A stretch of 64,000 nucleotides of DNA from an uncultured Pseudoteredinibacter sp. (GTDB taxonomy: Bacteria; Pseudomonadota; Gammaproteobacteria; Pseudomonadales; Cellvibrionaceae). Every line of letters starts with the position of its first letter. The stretch's first letter is position 1. This document shows, piece by piece, positions 44,847 through 53,421 of this stretch. The notes beneath the pieces are model-generated. The model was not told the origin of the DNA. It saw only the letters and a list, made by a program, of their open reading frames with translations, and did not search any database. The stretch is taken from positions 124,001 to 188,000 of the forward strand of contig NZ_CANMSS010000006.1 of NCBI RefSeq assembly GCF_947500695.1, read 5' to 3'. A program made the translations under genes and the position numbers.

Positions 44847-44920
44847 AAGTAAAAACTGCCACAAGCGATCAATTTTTAAGCAGCTAGATACCTAACAAAA
44901 GACAATAGCGGGAGCCAACC

Positions 44921-45775
44921 ATGTCTAATAAGGCCGTAATTACCTGTTCTCTAACTGGCGTATTAACCGATCCTAAGCAGCATCCAGTACCTGTTACCGT
45001 AAAGGAAATGGCCGATTCTGCTCGTGACGCCTATAACGCCGGCGCAGCTTGTATGCATGTTCACTTCCGTAAACAGGAAGAAGGTCAAGGCCATATGCCT
45101 AGCTGGGAGCCAGAAGTTGCCCTTGCTATCTCCGATGCGATTCGCGAAGCCTGTCCAGATGTGATCCTAAACTTCTCTACTGGTGTTCCAGGTCGTAAGC
45201 AAGAAGGTCCAATGGCGTGCTTGCGCTCAGGTAAGCCAGAAATCGCCGCTATGAACTCCGGTAGCTTGAACTACCTAAAAACCCGCTCTAATGGCACTTG
45301 GGCATGGCCACCGATGTTGTTCGATAACCCAGTAGAAAAGATTCAAGAAATGCTGGATTGCATGAAAGAAACCGGTACTCGCCCAGAGTTTGAGTGTTTC
45401 GACGTAGGTATCGTGCGCTCTGTGAATATGTTCCAAGACGTGGGCATGGTTGAAAAAGCTCACTATAACTTCGTTATGGGTGTTGCTTCTGGTATGCCTT
45501 GCGACCCTCGCCTGCTTGAGCTTTTGGTGGATTACATGAAGCCTGGCTCACAGTGGCAGACTACCTTAATTGGCCGTCAGGAAATTTGGGATTGTCACCG
45601 TAAAACTGCCGAGCTAGGTGGTAACCTGCGTACTGGTGTTGAAGATACCTTCTTCCTACCTGATGGCAGCCGCACTACTGGTAACGGTCAATTGATCGAA
45701 GCCCTAGCCAATGTAGCTCGCGAAGCTGGCCGTGAAGTAGCCAGCCCGCAAGAAGCTCGCGAAATGTTCCTATAA
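44921..45775 (+). CDS. BKACE-family (DUF849) beta-keto acid cleavage enzyme
   Basis: The 284-residue TIM-barrel protein belongs to the 3-keto-5-aminohexanoate cleavage enzyme family. The zinc ligands are visible as HVH (His46, His48) near the N-terminus. The family Glu is in GNLRTGVEDTFFLPDG near the C-terminus, with NFSTG near 89. BKACE enzymes condense a beta-keto acid with acetyl-CoA to give acetoacetate and a new acyl-CoA. It is first in an eight-gene co-directional cluster, 46 bp ahead of an SDR, in the place where atuA lies in Pseudomonas atu clusters. Its substrate here is presumably a beta-keto acid from the same pathway. Confidence 0.9.
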   Translation: MSNKAVITCSLTGVLTDPKQHPVPVTVKEMADSARDAYNAGAACMHVHFRKQEEGQGHMPSWEPEVALAISDAIREACPDVILNFSTGVPGRKQEGPMACLRSGKPEIAAMNSGSLNYLKTRSNGTWAWPPMLFDNPVEKIQEMLDCMKETGTRPEFECFDVGIVRSVNMFQDVGMVEKAHYNFVMGVASGMPCDPRLLELLVDYMKPGSQWQTTLIGRQEIWDCHRKTAELGGNLRTGVEDTFFLPDGSRTTGNGQLIEALANVAREAGREVASPQEAREMFL

Positions 45776-45820
45776 GCCGTATCGAAAGATAAATCGTCAT
45801 TCGCTAATTAGGAGCAAAAA

Positions 45821-46696
45821 ATGAGCTACCAATCTACCCTAGCCGCTGGCAGTTTTGCCGGCCAAACCATTGTCGTTACCGGTGGCGGTAGCGGTATTGG
45901 CCGCTGCACCGCCCACGAGCTGGCTAACCTTGGCGCCAAGGTTGTACTACTTGGCCGTTCGGTGGAAAAACTTGAGAGCACCGCCAAAGAAATCAAAGCC
46001 GACGGCGGCGAAGTGGAATATCACAGCATTGATATTCGCGATGAAGAAAAAGTCACCGAGGTCATCGCCGAGATTCTCAAAAACAATGAGCGCGTGCATG
46101 GCCTGGTAAACAATGCCGGTGGTCAATTTCCTTCGCCTTTAGAAGCCATCAGCCAAAAAGGGTTTGAAACCGTAGTTCGCTCCAATTTAGTGGGTGGCTT
46201 TTTGATGGCCCGCGAGCTTTATAAGCAGCACTTTCAAGCTCACGGCGGCAATATCGTTAATATCACCGCCGATAATCTCAACGGCATGCCGGGTATGGGT
46301 CACTCTGGTGCTGCTCGCGCAGGCATGGAGAACTTTACCAAAACCGCCGCTTGGGAATGGGGCCGCTATGGCGTACGTGTTAATGCTGTAGCCCCTGGCT
46401 GGGTAGCCTCTTCTGGTTTTGATACCTATCCAGATTGGATGAAAGAAAGCATCCGCAACTTAAAAAATCATGTGCCTTTAGGTCGCATCGCTAGCGAAGC
46501 CGAGATTGCCTCGGTGCTGTGCTTTTTAATGAGCGAAGGCGCTAACTTTATTTCTGGCCAAATTCTTCGCGTCGATGGCGCCGCCAGCATGGGCTCGGCA
46601 CCGGCTGTTTTTCCATTGCCACCGGGCAAAGTCGATAACACCAGCACTTATAACGGCTTTCACCGCGCAGAATTGCCCGAAGTTCTAAAAGACTAG
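45821..46696 (+). CDS. SDR-family oxidoreductase (AtuB position)
   Basis: The 291-residue classical short-chain dehydrogenase has cofactor motif TGGGSGIG (about 21-28), NNAGG (about 100), and an unusual active-site region. The canonical Tyr-x-x-x-Lys is not obvious: where YxxxK is expected the sequence reads SGAARAGMENFTKTAAWEWG, as in DECR-like SDRs that lack the tyrosine. VNAVAPGW and a C-terminal FISGQILRVDGA follow. A 2,4-dienoyl-CoA-reductase-like or enoyl-isomerising role would fit a branched unsaturated acyl-CoA pathway. AGGAG at 45810-45814 precedes the ATG. Confidence 0.88.
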   Translation: MSYQSTLAAGSFAGQTIVVTGGGSGIGRCTAHELANLGAKVVLLGRSVEKLESTAKEIKADGGEVEYHSIDIRDEEKVTEVIAEILKNNERVHGLVNNAGGQFPSPLEAISQKGFETVVRSNLVGGFLMARELYKQHFQAHGGNIVNITADNLNGMPGMGHSGAARAGMENFTKTAAWEWGRYGVRVNAVAPGWVASSGFDTYPDWMKESIRNLKNHVPLGRIASEAEIASVLCFLMSEGANFISGQILRVDGAASMGSAPAVFPLPPGKVDNTSTYNGFHRAELPEVLKD

Positions 46697-46741
46697 CAGC
46701 CTGTAAAGCCAAAACGGGAACAGGATTTAGAGAAAAAACTT

Positions 46742-48355
46742 ATGCCTATTATTGAATCCCAGATCGATACTCATTCCGATGAGTTTGCGCAAAACCAAGA
46801 CGCCATGCAGGCGGCCATGGATGTAGTGCGCGAAATTGAAGATAAGGTTTATCAAACCGAAGTTTCTAAAAAAGAACGCTATGCCAAGCGTAAAATGATT
46901 TTACCCCGCGAGCGTTTAGCGAAGCTGCTAGACCCGGGCGCCCCTTATCTAGAGCTGTCCTCTTTGGCCGGCTATAAAATGTTTGACGATAAAGATGGTA
47001 CCGGTGCAGGCGCAGGCTCCATTTGTGGTATTGGTTATGTATCTGGCGTGCGCTGTTTAGTGCGTGTAGATAACTTCGCCGTAAAGGGCGGCACCATTAC
47101 CCCAATCGGTTTGGAAAAAGCGCTGCGCATGCAGCAGATTGCTTTTGAAAACAAATTGCCTAGCGTTACTCTGGCGCAAAGTGGTGGTGCTAACCTAACT
47201 TACGCTGCCGATACTTTTGCCTATGGCGGCAAGGGCTTTGCCAACCAAGCGCGTAAATCAGCCGCGGGGATTCCTCAGGTTACTGTTGTACACGGTAGCG
47301 CCACGGCGGGTGGTGCCTATCAACCAGGCTTATCTGATTACACCATTATGGTTCGCAACCAAGCCACCATGTATTTGGCTGGGCCGCCATTATTGAAAGC
47401 CGCAACCGGTGAAATCGCTACTGACGAAGAGCTTGGTGGTGCCGAGATGCACACCAGCGTACCAGGTACCGGTGAATACCTAGCAGAAGACGATGCCGAT
47501 GGTATCCGTATCGCTCGTGAAGTGATGGCGACTCTTCCCTGGAATCAGCAGCTTCCAGTCATGAACAAACCCGATTTTAAAGAGCCACTGTATAGCCCGG
47601 AAGAATTGCTAGGTGTAGTGCCTTCAGATTCTAAAAAGCCATACGATGTACGTGAAATTATTGCCCGCCTTTCCGATGGCTCCGAATTCCTAGATTTTAA
47701 AGTGGAATACGATCAGCAAACTGTTTGCGGCCACATGTGGATTGAAGGTCAAACGGTTGGCGTTATCGGTAACAACGGCCCTATCACCGCCAATGGTGCT
47801 ACTAAAGCCGCGCAATTTATTCAACTGTGTGAGCAAAGCAATATTCCTATTTTGTTTCTACACAACACTACTGGCTTTATGGTCGGCACAGAATCAGAGC
47901 AGGCCGGTATTATCAAGCATGGTTCTAAATTGATTCAGGCCGTAGCTACTGCCAGCGTTCCTAAAATCAGTATTGTAGTCGGCGGCTCTTATGGTGCCGG
48001 TAACTACGCCATGTGTGGTCGCGGCTTTGACCCTACCTTTATTTTTGCATGGCCAAACAGTAAAACCATGGTTATGGGCGGCGCCCAAGCTGGTCAGGTT
48101 TTGCGTATTGTTGCCGAAGCTAAGATGAAAAAAATGGGCCAAGTCGACGAAGCAATGCTGGACGGTTTAGAAAAACAAACCGCCGATATGCTAGAAGAGC
48201 AATCGACCGCTCTGGCCTGTACCGCTCGCATGTGGGATGACGGCATTATCGACCCGCGCGATACCCGTAAGGTATTGGCCTACACTCTAGATATTTGCCG
48301 TGAGTCTGCAGCCCGACCACTGAAGAAAAATACTTTTGGCGTTGCTCGTCTATAA
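46742..48355 (+). CDS. Acyl-CoA carboxylase beta subunit (AtuC/geranyl-CoA carboxylase-like)
   Basis: This 537-residue carboxyltransferase has two crotonase-like halves. The N-half shows RERLAKLLDPGAPYLELS, SGGANLTY and GSATAGGAYQPGLSD; the C-half shows GNNGPITANGATKAAQFI and VVGGSYGAGNYAMCGRGFDP. The segment LAGYKMFDDKDG, with no long insert in the acyl-CoA part, is how I remember AtuC. Methylcrotonyl-CoA carboxylase beta (LiuB) reads differently there. Together with the alpha subunit at 50441 it should gamma-carboxylate a branched 2-enoyl-CoA. Substrate preference (geranyl-CoA versus methylcrotonyl-CoA) is inferred from resemblance and gene order. Confidence 0.9.
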   Translation: MPIIESQIDTHSDEFAQNQDAMQAAMDVVREIEDKVYQTEVSKKERYAKRKMILPRERLAKLLDPGAPYLELSSLAGYKMFDDKDGTGAGAGSICGIGYVSGVRCLVRVDNFAVKGGTITPIGLEKALRMQQIAFENKLPSVTLAQSGGANLTYAADTFAYGGKGFANQARKSAAGIPQVTVVHGSATAGGAYQPGLSDYTIMVRNQATMYLAGPPLLKAATGEIATDEELGGAEMHTSVPGTGEYLAEDDADGIRIAREVMATLPWNQQLPVMNKPDFKEPLYSPEELLGVVPSDSKKPYDVREIIARLSDGSEFLDFKVEYDQQTVCGHMWIEGQTVGVIGNNGPITANGATKAAQFIQLCEQSNIPILFLHNTTGFMVGTESEQAGIIKHGSKLIQAVATASVPKISIVVGGSYGAGNYAMCGRGFDPTFIFAWPNSKTMVMGGAQAGQVLRIVAEAKMKKMGQVDEAMLDGLEKQTADMLEEQSTALACTARMWDDGIIDPRDTRKVLAYTLDICRESAARPLKKNTFGVARL

Positions 48356-48389
48356 GCAAACCCTACAAAAATTTTAAGGATTAAAGATC

Positions 48390-49547
48390 ATGTTATACAA
48401 CGAACAACATCATGAAATCATGCGCACCACAAAAGCCTTTGTGGAAAAAGAAATTAACCCCTATGTAGAAGAGTGGGAAGAAGCGGGTATTTTTCCAGCG
48501 AAAGAGCTATTCAAGAAAATGGGCGCACTTGGCCTACTCGGTATTGCCAAGCCAGAAGAATACGGCGGTATGGGCTTAGATTATAGCTACCAGATTGCCT
48601 TCTCTGAGGCACTCGGCTCAGCTCACTGTGGCGGCGTACCTATGGGCATTGGTGTACAAACCGATATGGCCACTCCGGCTCTTGCCAAGTTTGGTAGCGA
48701 TGAATTACGTCGTGAATTTTTGGCCCCGGCTATCTCTGGTGATGCCGTCGTTTCTATTGGTGTATCAGAGCCACACGCGGGTTCGGATGTGGCCGCTATC
48801 AAGACCACGGCCCGCAAAGACGGTGATGACTACATCATCAACGGCACCAAAATGTGGATCACTAACTCCACCCAAGCCGATTTCATTTGCTTGCTAGCCA
48901 ACACCTCTGACGACAAGCCTTATGTGAATAAGTCGTTGATTGTTGTACCTACCAATTTGCCAGGAATCAGTTTTTCTGACCGCTTAAACAAATTGGGCAT
49001 GCGCTCATCCGATACCGCACAAATCTTCTTCGACAATGTACGCGTACCACAACGCTACCTAATTGGTGAAGAAGGTCAGGGCTTTACCTACCAAATGCTG
49101 CAGTTCCAAGAGGAGCGTTTATTCGCCGCCGCCAACGGCATTTTAGGTTTAGAGTTGTGTGTAGAAGAAACCATTAAGTACACTCGCGACCGTAAGATTT
49201 TCGGTAAATCAGTATTGGATAATCAAGTAGTTAACTACCGCATGGCCGAGCTACAAACCGAAATTGAAGCTCTGCGCGCGCTAACCTACAACGCGGTTGA
49301 AGGTTATATCAACGGCGAAGACGTAACCCTAAAAGCTTCTATGGCCAAATTAAAGGTGGGGCGTCTATCCCGTGAAGTGACCGACTCTTGTTTGCAGTAT
49401 TGGGGCGGCATGGGCTTTATGTGGGAAAACCGCATCGCTCGCTTCTACCGTGATACTCGCTTGGTTTCTATCGGCGGCGGTGCCGACGAAGTAATGCTTG
49501 GCATTATCACCAAGCTTATGGATATCTCACCACGTCATAAAAAATAA
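48390..49547 (+). CDS. Acyl-CoA dehydrogenase (AtuD/citronellyl-CoA dehydrogenase position)
   Basis: The 385-residue flavoprotein has the ACAD pattern: N-terminal helical domain (about 1-115), VSIGVSEPHAGSDVAAIKTTA and MWITNS (about 120-160), and a C-terminal helical domain with RKIFGKSVLDNQ. The MCAD-type catalytic glutamate site is replaced by SIGGGADEVML. The base is thus probably the glutamate of QEERLF in helix G, as in isovaleryl-/long-chain ACADs. That form suits branched acyl-CoA. It lies 34 bp after the carboxyltransferase gene and 14 bp before the hydratase gene. Confidence 0.92.
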   Translation: MLYNEQHHEIMRTTKAFVEKEINPYVEEWEEAGIFPAKELFKKMGALGLLGIAKPEEYGGMGLDYSYQIAFSEALGSAHCGGVPMGIGVQTDMATPALAKFGSDELRREFLAPAISGDAVVSIGVSEPHAGSDVAAIKTTARKDGDDYIINGTKMWITNSTQADFICLLANTSDDKPYVNKSLIVVPTNLPGISFSDRLNKLGMRSSDTAQIFFDNVRVPQRYLIGEEGQGFTYQMLQFQEERLFAAANGILGLELCVEETIKYTRDRKIFGKSVLDNQVVNYRMAELQTEIEALRALTYNAVEGYINGEDVTLKASMAKLKVGRLSREVTDSCLQYWGGMGFMWENRIARFYRDTRLVSIGGGADEVMLGIITKLMDISPRHKK

Positions 49548-49561
49548 GGCTGGAGACAAAC

Positions 49562-50374
49562 ATGAGTACTGAATTACCACAGTGCAAAGAGCTGATTGTT
49601 AAGCAGCAAGATCATGTCTTGTACATAACCATCAATCGCCCTCAGCGTCGTAACGCTATGACCTTAAGCATGGTGTCGGAAATGATGGCGGTATTTGAAG
49701 CCCTTAAACCACGTCGCGATATTCGCGCCGTGGTATTTCGTGGCGCTGAAGGTCACTTCTGTGCCGGCGGTGATTTAAAAGATATGTCCGGCGCTGGTGA
49801 AGCCGCCGCTGCTGGCGATCCTGATGCTTTTTTCAAACTGAATCGCCACTTTGGCAAGATGATTACTCTAGCCAATCAAATACCCCAGGTACTAATCACC
49901 GCATTAGAAGGTGCCGTGATGGGCGGTGGTTTTGGTTTAGCTTGTATCTCGGATTGGGGGATCGCCCATCCTAGCGCACGCTTTGCTTTACCAGAAACCA
50001 GCATGGGCCTGCCACCCGCACAGATCGCCCCTTTTGTGGCGGCTCGTATTGGCTTAACTCAAGCCCGCCGCTTGGCGCTATTTAATGTACGCATTAAAGC
50101 TGATGAAGCCAAAGAGCTAGGCATTGTACATAGCGTTGCCCAAGATGATGAAGATTTCGAAGCGCAAATCAAAGCCGCCATCGAACAAGTTAAACAGTGC
50201 GCACCTGAAGCCAATGCGGTGACTAAAGCCTTACTACTGCGTGTAGGTAAAGAAGATCACGAAACTTTGCTGGATGATGCTGCCCGCAAATTCAGCGATG
50301 CAGTAACTCAAGGTGAAGGGCCGGAAGGAACCATGGCATTTGTAGAAAAGCGTAAGCCTAAGTGGGCTAATTAG
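49562..50374 (+). CDS. Enoyl-CoA hydratase family protein (AtuE position)
   Basis: The 270-residue crotonase shows INRPQRRNAMTLSMVSEM, the oxyanion-hole segment GHFCAGGDLKDM (about 70-80) and EGAVMGGGFGLACISD (about 118-133). The SARFALPETSMGLPP segment follows. Hydration of a carboxylated glutaconyl-type CoA (isohexenyl-glutaconyl-CoA in the atu pathway) is the role expected from its place between the dehydrogenase and carboxylase genes. Start is 14 bp after the previous stop, preceded by GGAGA. Active-site glutamates should be checked by alignment. Confidence 0.92.
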   Translation: MSTELPQCKELIVKQQDHVLYITINRPQRRNAMTLSMVSEMMAVFEALKPRRDIRAVVFRGAEGHFCAGGDLKDMSGAGEAAAAGDPDAFFKLNRHFGKMITLANQIPQVLITALEGAVMGGGFGLACISDWGIAHPSARFALPETSMGLPPAQIAPFVAARIGLTQARRLALFNVRIKADEAKELGIVHSVAQDDEDFEAQIKAAIEQVKQCAPEANAVTKALLLRVGKEDHETLLDDAARKFSDAVTQGEGPEGTMAFVEKRKPKWAN

Positions 50375-50440
50375 CGACAACTACAACAGCACCGTGTTTC
50401 CAAACGTACTGTAAAGAACAAATCACGTAGAGTGAAGATT

Positions 50441-52447
50441 ATGTCTGAACAAAACGCAATTAATACTATCTTGGTGGCCAACCGCGGCGAGATTGCCTGT
50501 CGTGTTATTCGCACCGCCAAGTCTTTGGGTTATCGCACTGTGGCTGTGTACTCACAGGCCGATGCCAAAGCCCTACACGTTCAAGCGGCTGATAAAGCCG
50601 TATGCATTGGCCCGGCAGAAGTCGGCCAATCCTACCTTAATATGCCAGCCATTTTGGATGCCGTTAAGCGCAGCGGCGCGGATGCGGTACACCCTGGCTA
50701 TGGCTTTATGTCAGAGAACGCCGAGTTTGCCGACGCCTGTAGCGCCGCTGGCGTTACCTTTATTGGCCCACCGGTAAAAGCTATCGATATGATGGGCAAT
50801 AAGCGCCAAGCGAAACTGGCTATGCTGGATGCAGGTGTGCCTTGTATTCCGGGTTATAGTGGCAGCGATCAAAGCGACGACACCATGGTGCGCGAAGCTA
50901 ATGAAATTGGCTATCCCGTAATGATCAAAGCCACCGCCGGTGGTGGCGGTCGCGGTATGCGTATCGCCCATAGCGAATCAGAAATGCGTGAGCTGATTGG
51001 TTCAGCGCGCTCTGAAGCGGAAAACGCTTTTGGTAATGGCGAAATTATTTTAGAAAAAGCCATTGTTGAACCACGCCATATTGAAATCCAAGTATTTGCT
51101 GATAAGCACGGCAACTGTGTATACCTTGGCGAGCGTGACTGCTCTATTCAGCGTCGTCACCAAAAGGTGGTGGAAGAGGCTCCTTCCCCTTTCGTTACGC
51201 CAGAGTTGCGTAAAGCCATGGGTGAAGCGGCGGTGCGCACCGCACAAGCTTGTGACTATGTTGGCGCCGGTACGGTAGAGTTCTTGGTAGACCATGAGCG
51301 TAACTTCTACTTCCTAGAAATGAATACACGCTTGCAGGTTGAACACCCAGTTACTGAATTAATTACCGACACCGATTTGGTAGCCTGGCAAATTAAAGTA
51401 GCGGCCGGTGAAACACTACCGAAAAACCAAGATGAAATTCAGCTGAACGGCCATGCCATGGAAGTTCGCTTGTACGCTGAGGATCCGCGTCAAAATTTCC
51501 TACCACAAACCGGCGATGTTGCCTTATGGCGCCAAGCCGATGGCGATGGCCTACGCTGTGATCATATGTTGGCAGACGGTCAAACCGTATCACCTCATTA
51601 TGATCCAATGCTCGCTAAGATGATTGCCTGGGGCGAAGATCGCGCCGATGCTACCCGCCGTCTAAAGCGCATGTTGGAAGATTCGGTACTGTTTGGTGTT
51701 GAAAATAACCGTCACTTTTTGGCTAAAGTTATTGATAACAATGTCTTTAAAGCCGGTGGCGCAACTACGGCCTTTTTACCGGATCATTTCGCCGAAGACC
51801 CAAGCATGCAAGCGCTGAATGCCAACAATGAAGATTGGGCATTGGCCAGTATGATTTTATCGGCCAGCAATAGTACACAACACGATAGCCGCTCAAACTG
51901 GAGCAGCTTTGAGCATCACAGTGGCAACTACAAGCTACGCCAAGGTGAAAATATTGCCGATGTTACCCTGCGCAGCAATAGTCGTGGCAGCACAATCGCC
52001 GGCGAAGTAGTGATCCTACAAGCCGAGCAAGATGCCGCAACAGTTAACAATCTAGAGCTAATCAGTATCGAAGATAACCGTGCCTTGTTTAGCCGCGACG
52101 GCGTGCAACAAAGCTGCTGGTTTACGGTAGAAAACAGCAACTTATATTTGGCCAGTGACAATGGCGATTTGTATTTTGAAGACATCTCTCGCCTACCAGC
52201 CCTAGGTGCCGACCAAGCAGGCTCAGGCCAAATCAAAGCCGTCATGGATGGTGCCATCGTCGATATTAAAGCCAATGTAGGTGACAGTGTTCAAAAAGGT
52301 GACCTTATCATGGTGATGGAAGCCATGAAGATGGAACACCCAATGAAAGCCGATGTCGATGGTGTAATCACCAGCATTAATGTACAGGCTGGCGATCAAG
52401 TGAAATCCAAACAACTATTGGCTGAAGTTCAGCCCAACGAAGAGTGA
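50441..52447 (+). CDS. Acyl-CoA carboxylase alpha subunit, biotin carboxylase-BCCP (AtuF-like)
   Basis: The 668-residue protein has a biotin-carboxylase N-domain (ILVANRGEIACRVIRTAKSLG), an ATP-grasp with GGGGRGMRI and the ExxK/R-type LQVEHPVTE, the C-domain to about 450, a linker of beta strands (about 490-590), and a biotinyl domain with VMEAMKMEHPM, the lysine being the biotinylation site. It supplies carboxybiotin to the beta subunit at 46742. ATG 50441 is preferred to an in-frame GTG three codons upstream. The next SDR starts 14 bp downstream. Confidence 0.93.
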   Translation: MSEQNAINTILVANRGEIACRVIRTAKSLGYRTVAVYSQADAKALHVQAADKAVCIGPAEVGQSYLNMPAILDAVKRSGADAVHPGYGFMSENAEFADACSAAGVTFIGPPVKAIDMMGNKRQAKLAMLDAGVPCIPGYSGSDQSDDTMVREANEIGYPVMIKATAGGGGRGMRIAHSESEMRELIGSARSEAENAFGNGEIILEKAIVEPRHIEIQVFADKHGNCVYLGERDCSIQRRHQKVVEEAPSPFVTPELRKAMGEAAVRTAQACDYVGAGTVEFLVDHERNFYFLEMNTRLQVEHPVTELITDTDLVAWQIKVAAGETLPKNQDEIQLNGHAMEVRLYAEDPRQNFLPQTGDVALWRQADGDGLRCDHMLADGQTVSPHYDPMLAKMIAWGEDRADATRRLKRMLEDSVLFGVENNRHFLAKVIDNNVFKAGGATTAFLPDHFAEDPSMQALNANNEDWALASMILSASNSTQHDSRSNWSSFEHHSGNYKLRQGENIADVTLRSNSRGSTIAGEVVILQAEQDAATVNNLELISIEDNRALFSRDGVQQSCWFTVENSNLYLASDNGDLYFEDISRLPALGADQAGSGQIKAVMDGAIVDIKANVGDSVQKGDLIMVMEAMKMEHPMKADVDGVITSINVQAGDQVKSKQLLAEVQPNEE

Positions 52448-52461
52448 GGAGCAAAGCCACC

Positions 52462-53289
52462 ATGTCGAACCTAAAAGGTAAAACGATATTTATCACTGGC
52501 GCAAGCCGAGGCATCGGCCGCGAAATCGCCTTAAGGGCCGCCAAAGACGGCGCCAATATTGTGATTGCGGCGAAAAGCGATGAACCCCATCCAAAGCTGC
52601 CTGGCACCATCCACTCTGTAGCTGAAGAAGTTCGTGCGGCGGGCGGACTGGCCTTGGCATTAAAAGTTGACGTACGTGACGAAGCGCTAATAAATGAAGC
52701 GATGGATAAAGCCGTCGCTGAGTTTGGCGGCATTGACGCACTCATCAATAATGCCAGCGCCATCAATCTAACCAATGTACAAGCTACCGAGTCAAAACGC
52801 TTCGATTTAATGCACAGCATTAATACTCGTGGCACCTTGCTTTGCTCAAAAGCCGCTATACCTCATTTAAAGAAATCCGATAACGGCCATATCATTACCT
52901 TGTCGCCGCCGATTAATTTAAATAAGCACTGGCTCGGTGGGCACATTCCTTATACCGTGACTAAATATTCCATGTCCTTAATGACATTAGGAATTGCTGA
53001 GGAGCTACGCGCTGATGGCGTGGCAGCTAACTGCCTGTGGCCTAAAACCACCATCGCAACAGCGGCAGTAGAGTTTGCGATTGATGGCAGTCTACTCGCA
53101 AAATCTCGCACACCTGAAATTATGGCCGATGCGGCTTATGAAATACTTATCAGTGACAGTAAACAGCTAAGTGGCGAAACTATTATTGATGAAGACATTT
53201 TACGTGAGCGCGGTTATGAAGATTTCAGTAAGTATTTGAATGACCCAGAGTGTACCGATCTGTTTATGGATCTATTTGTAGACGCATAA
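52462..53289 (+). CDS. SDR-family oxidoreductase, HSDL2-like (AtuG position)
   Basis: The 275-residue SDR has cofactor motif TGASRGIG (about 13-20), NNASA (about 101), and an HSDL2-type active site with Tyr in PYTVTKYSMS (YxxxK). The segment SDEPHPKLPGTIHSVAEEVRAAGG after the second strand is typical of the HSDL2-like group. ATG 52462 is chosen because GAGGAG lies 9 nt upstream; an in-frame GTG at 52444 would overlap the carboxylase stop. It probably oxidises a hydroxyacyl-CoA or aldehyde in the pathway. An intrinsic terminator follows. Confidence 0.9.
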   Translation: MSNLKGKTIFITGASRGIGREIALRAAKDGANIVIAAKSDEPHPKLPGTIHSVAEEVRAAGGLALALKVDVRDEALINEAMDKAVAEFGGIDALINNASAINLTNVQATESKRFDLMHSINTRGTLLCSKAAIPHLKKSDNGHIITLSPPINLNKHWLGGHIPYTVTKYSMSLMTLGIAEELRADGVAANCLWPKTTIATAAVEFAIDGSLLAKSRTPEIMADAAYEILISDSKQLSGETIIDEDILRERGYEDFSKYLNDPECTDLFMDLFVDA

Positions 53290-53318
53290 GTACTTTTTTT
53301 GCACGCTACAAAACAAAA

Positions 53319-53354
53319 CCCGAGCGTTTAATCGCGCTCGGGCTTTTTGCTTTT
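53319..53354 (+). terminator. Rho-independent terminator inside the catabolic cluster
   Basis: CCCGAGCG / CGCTCGGG (53319-53326, 53335-53342) forms a perfect 8-bp GC-rich stem with an 8-nt loop followed by CTTTTTGCTTTT. It lies between the AtuG-like SDR and the ligase gene, so ligase expression needs readthrough or its own promoter. Confidence 0.88.
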
Positions 53355-53421
53355 AACAGATGTTGCTCGAACTGTGAAAAGTTAGAAAAGACAAATACAT
53401 ATAATAACGGAGCCAAACGCG

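Larger units (their letters stand above)
44491..44920. other. Divergent regulatory region of the acyl-CoA catabolic operon
   Basis: This 430-bp non-coding region separates the TetR gene and the BKACE gene. The part nearest the operon (44786-44846) holds a promoter-like element and two inverted repeats described separately. The 290 bp next to the TetR gene show no feature I can name. Confidence 0.6.

Noticed and set aside
44921..45775. First operon gene as an AtuA homologue
   Set aside because: The HVH zinc motif and VEDTFF segment identify a DUF849/BKACE protein; it is half the length expected of AtuA.
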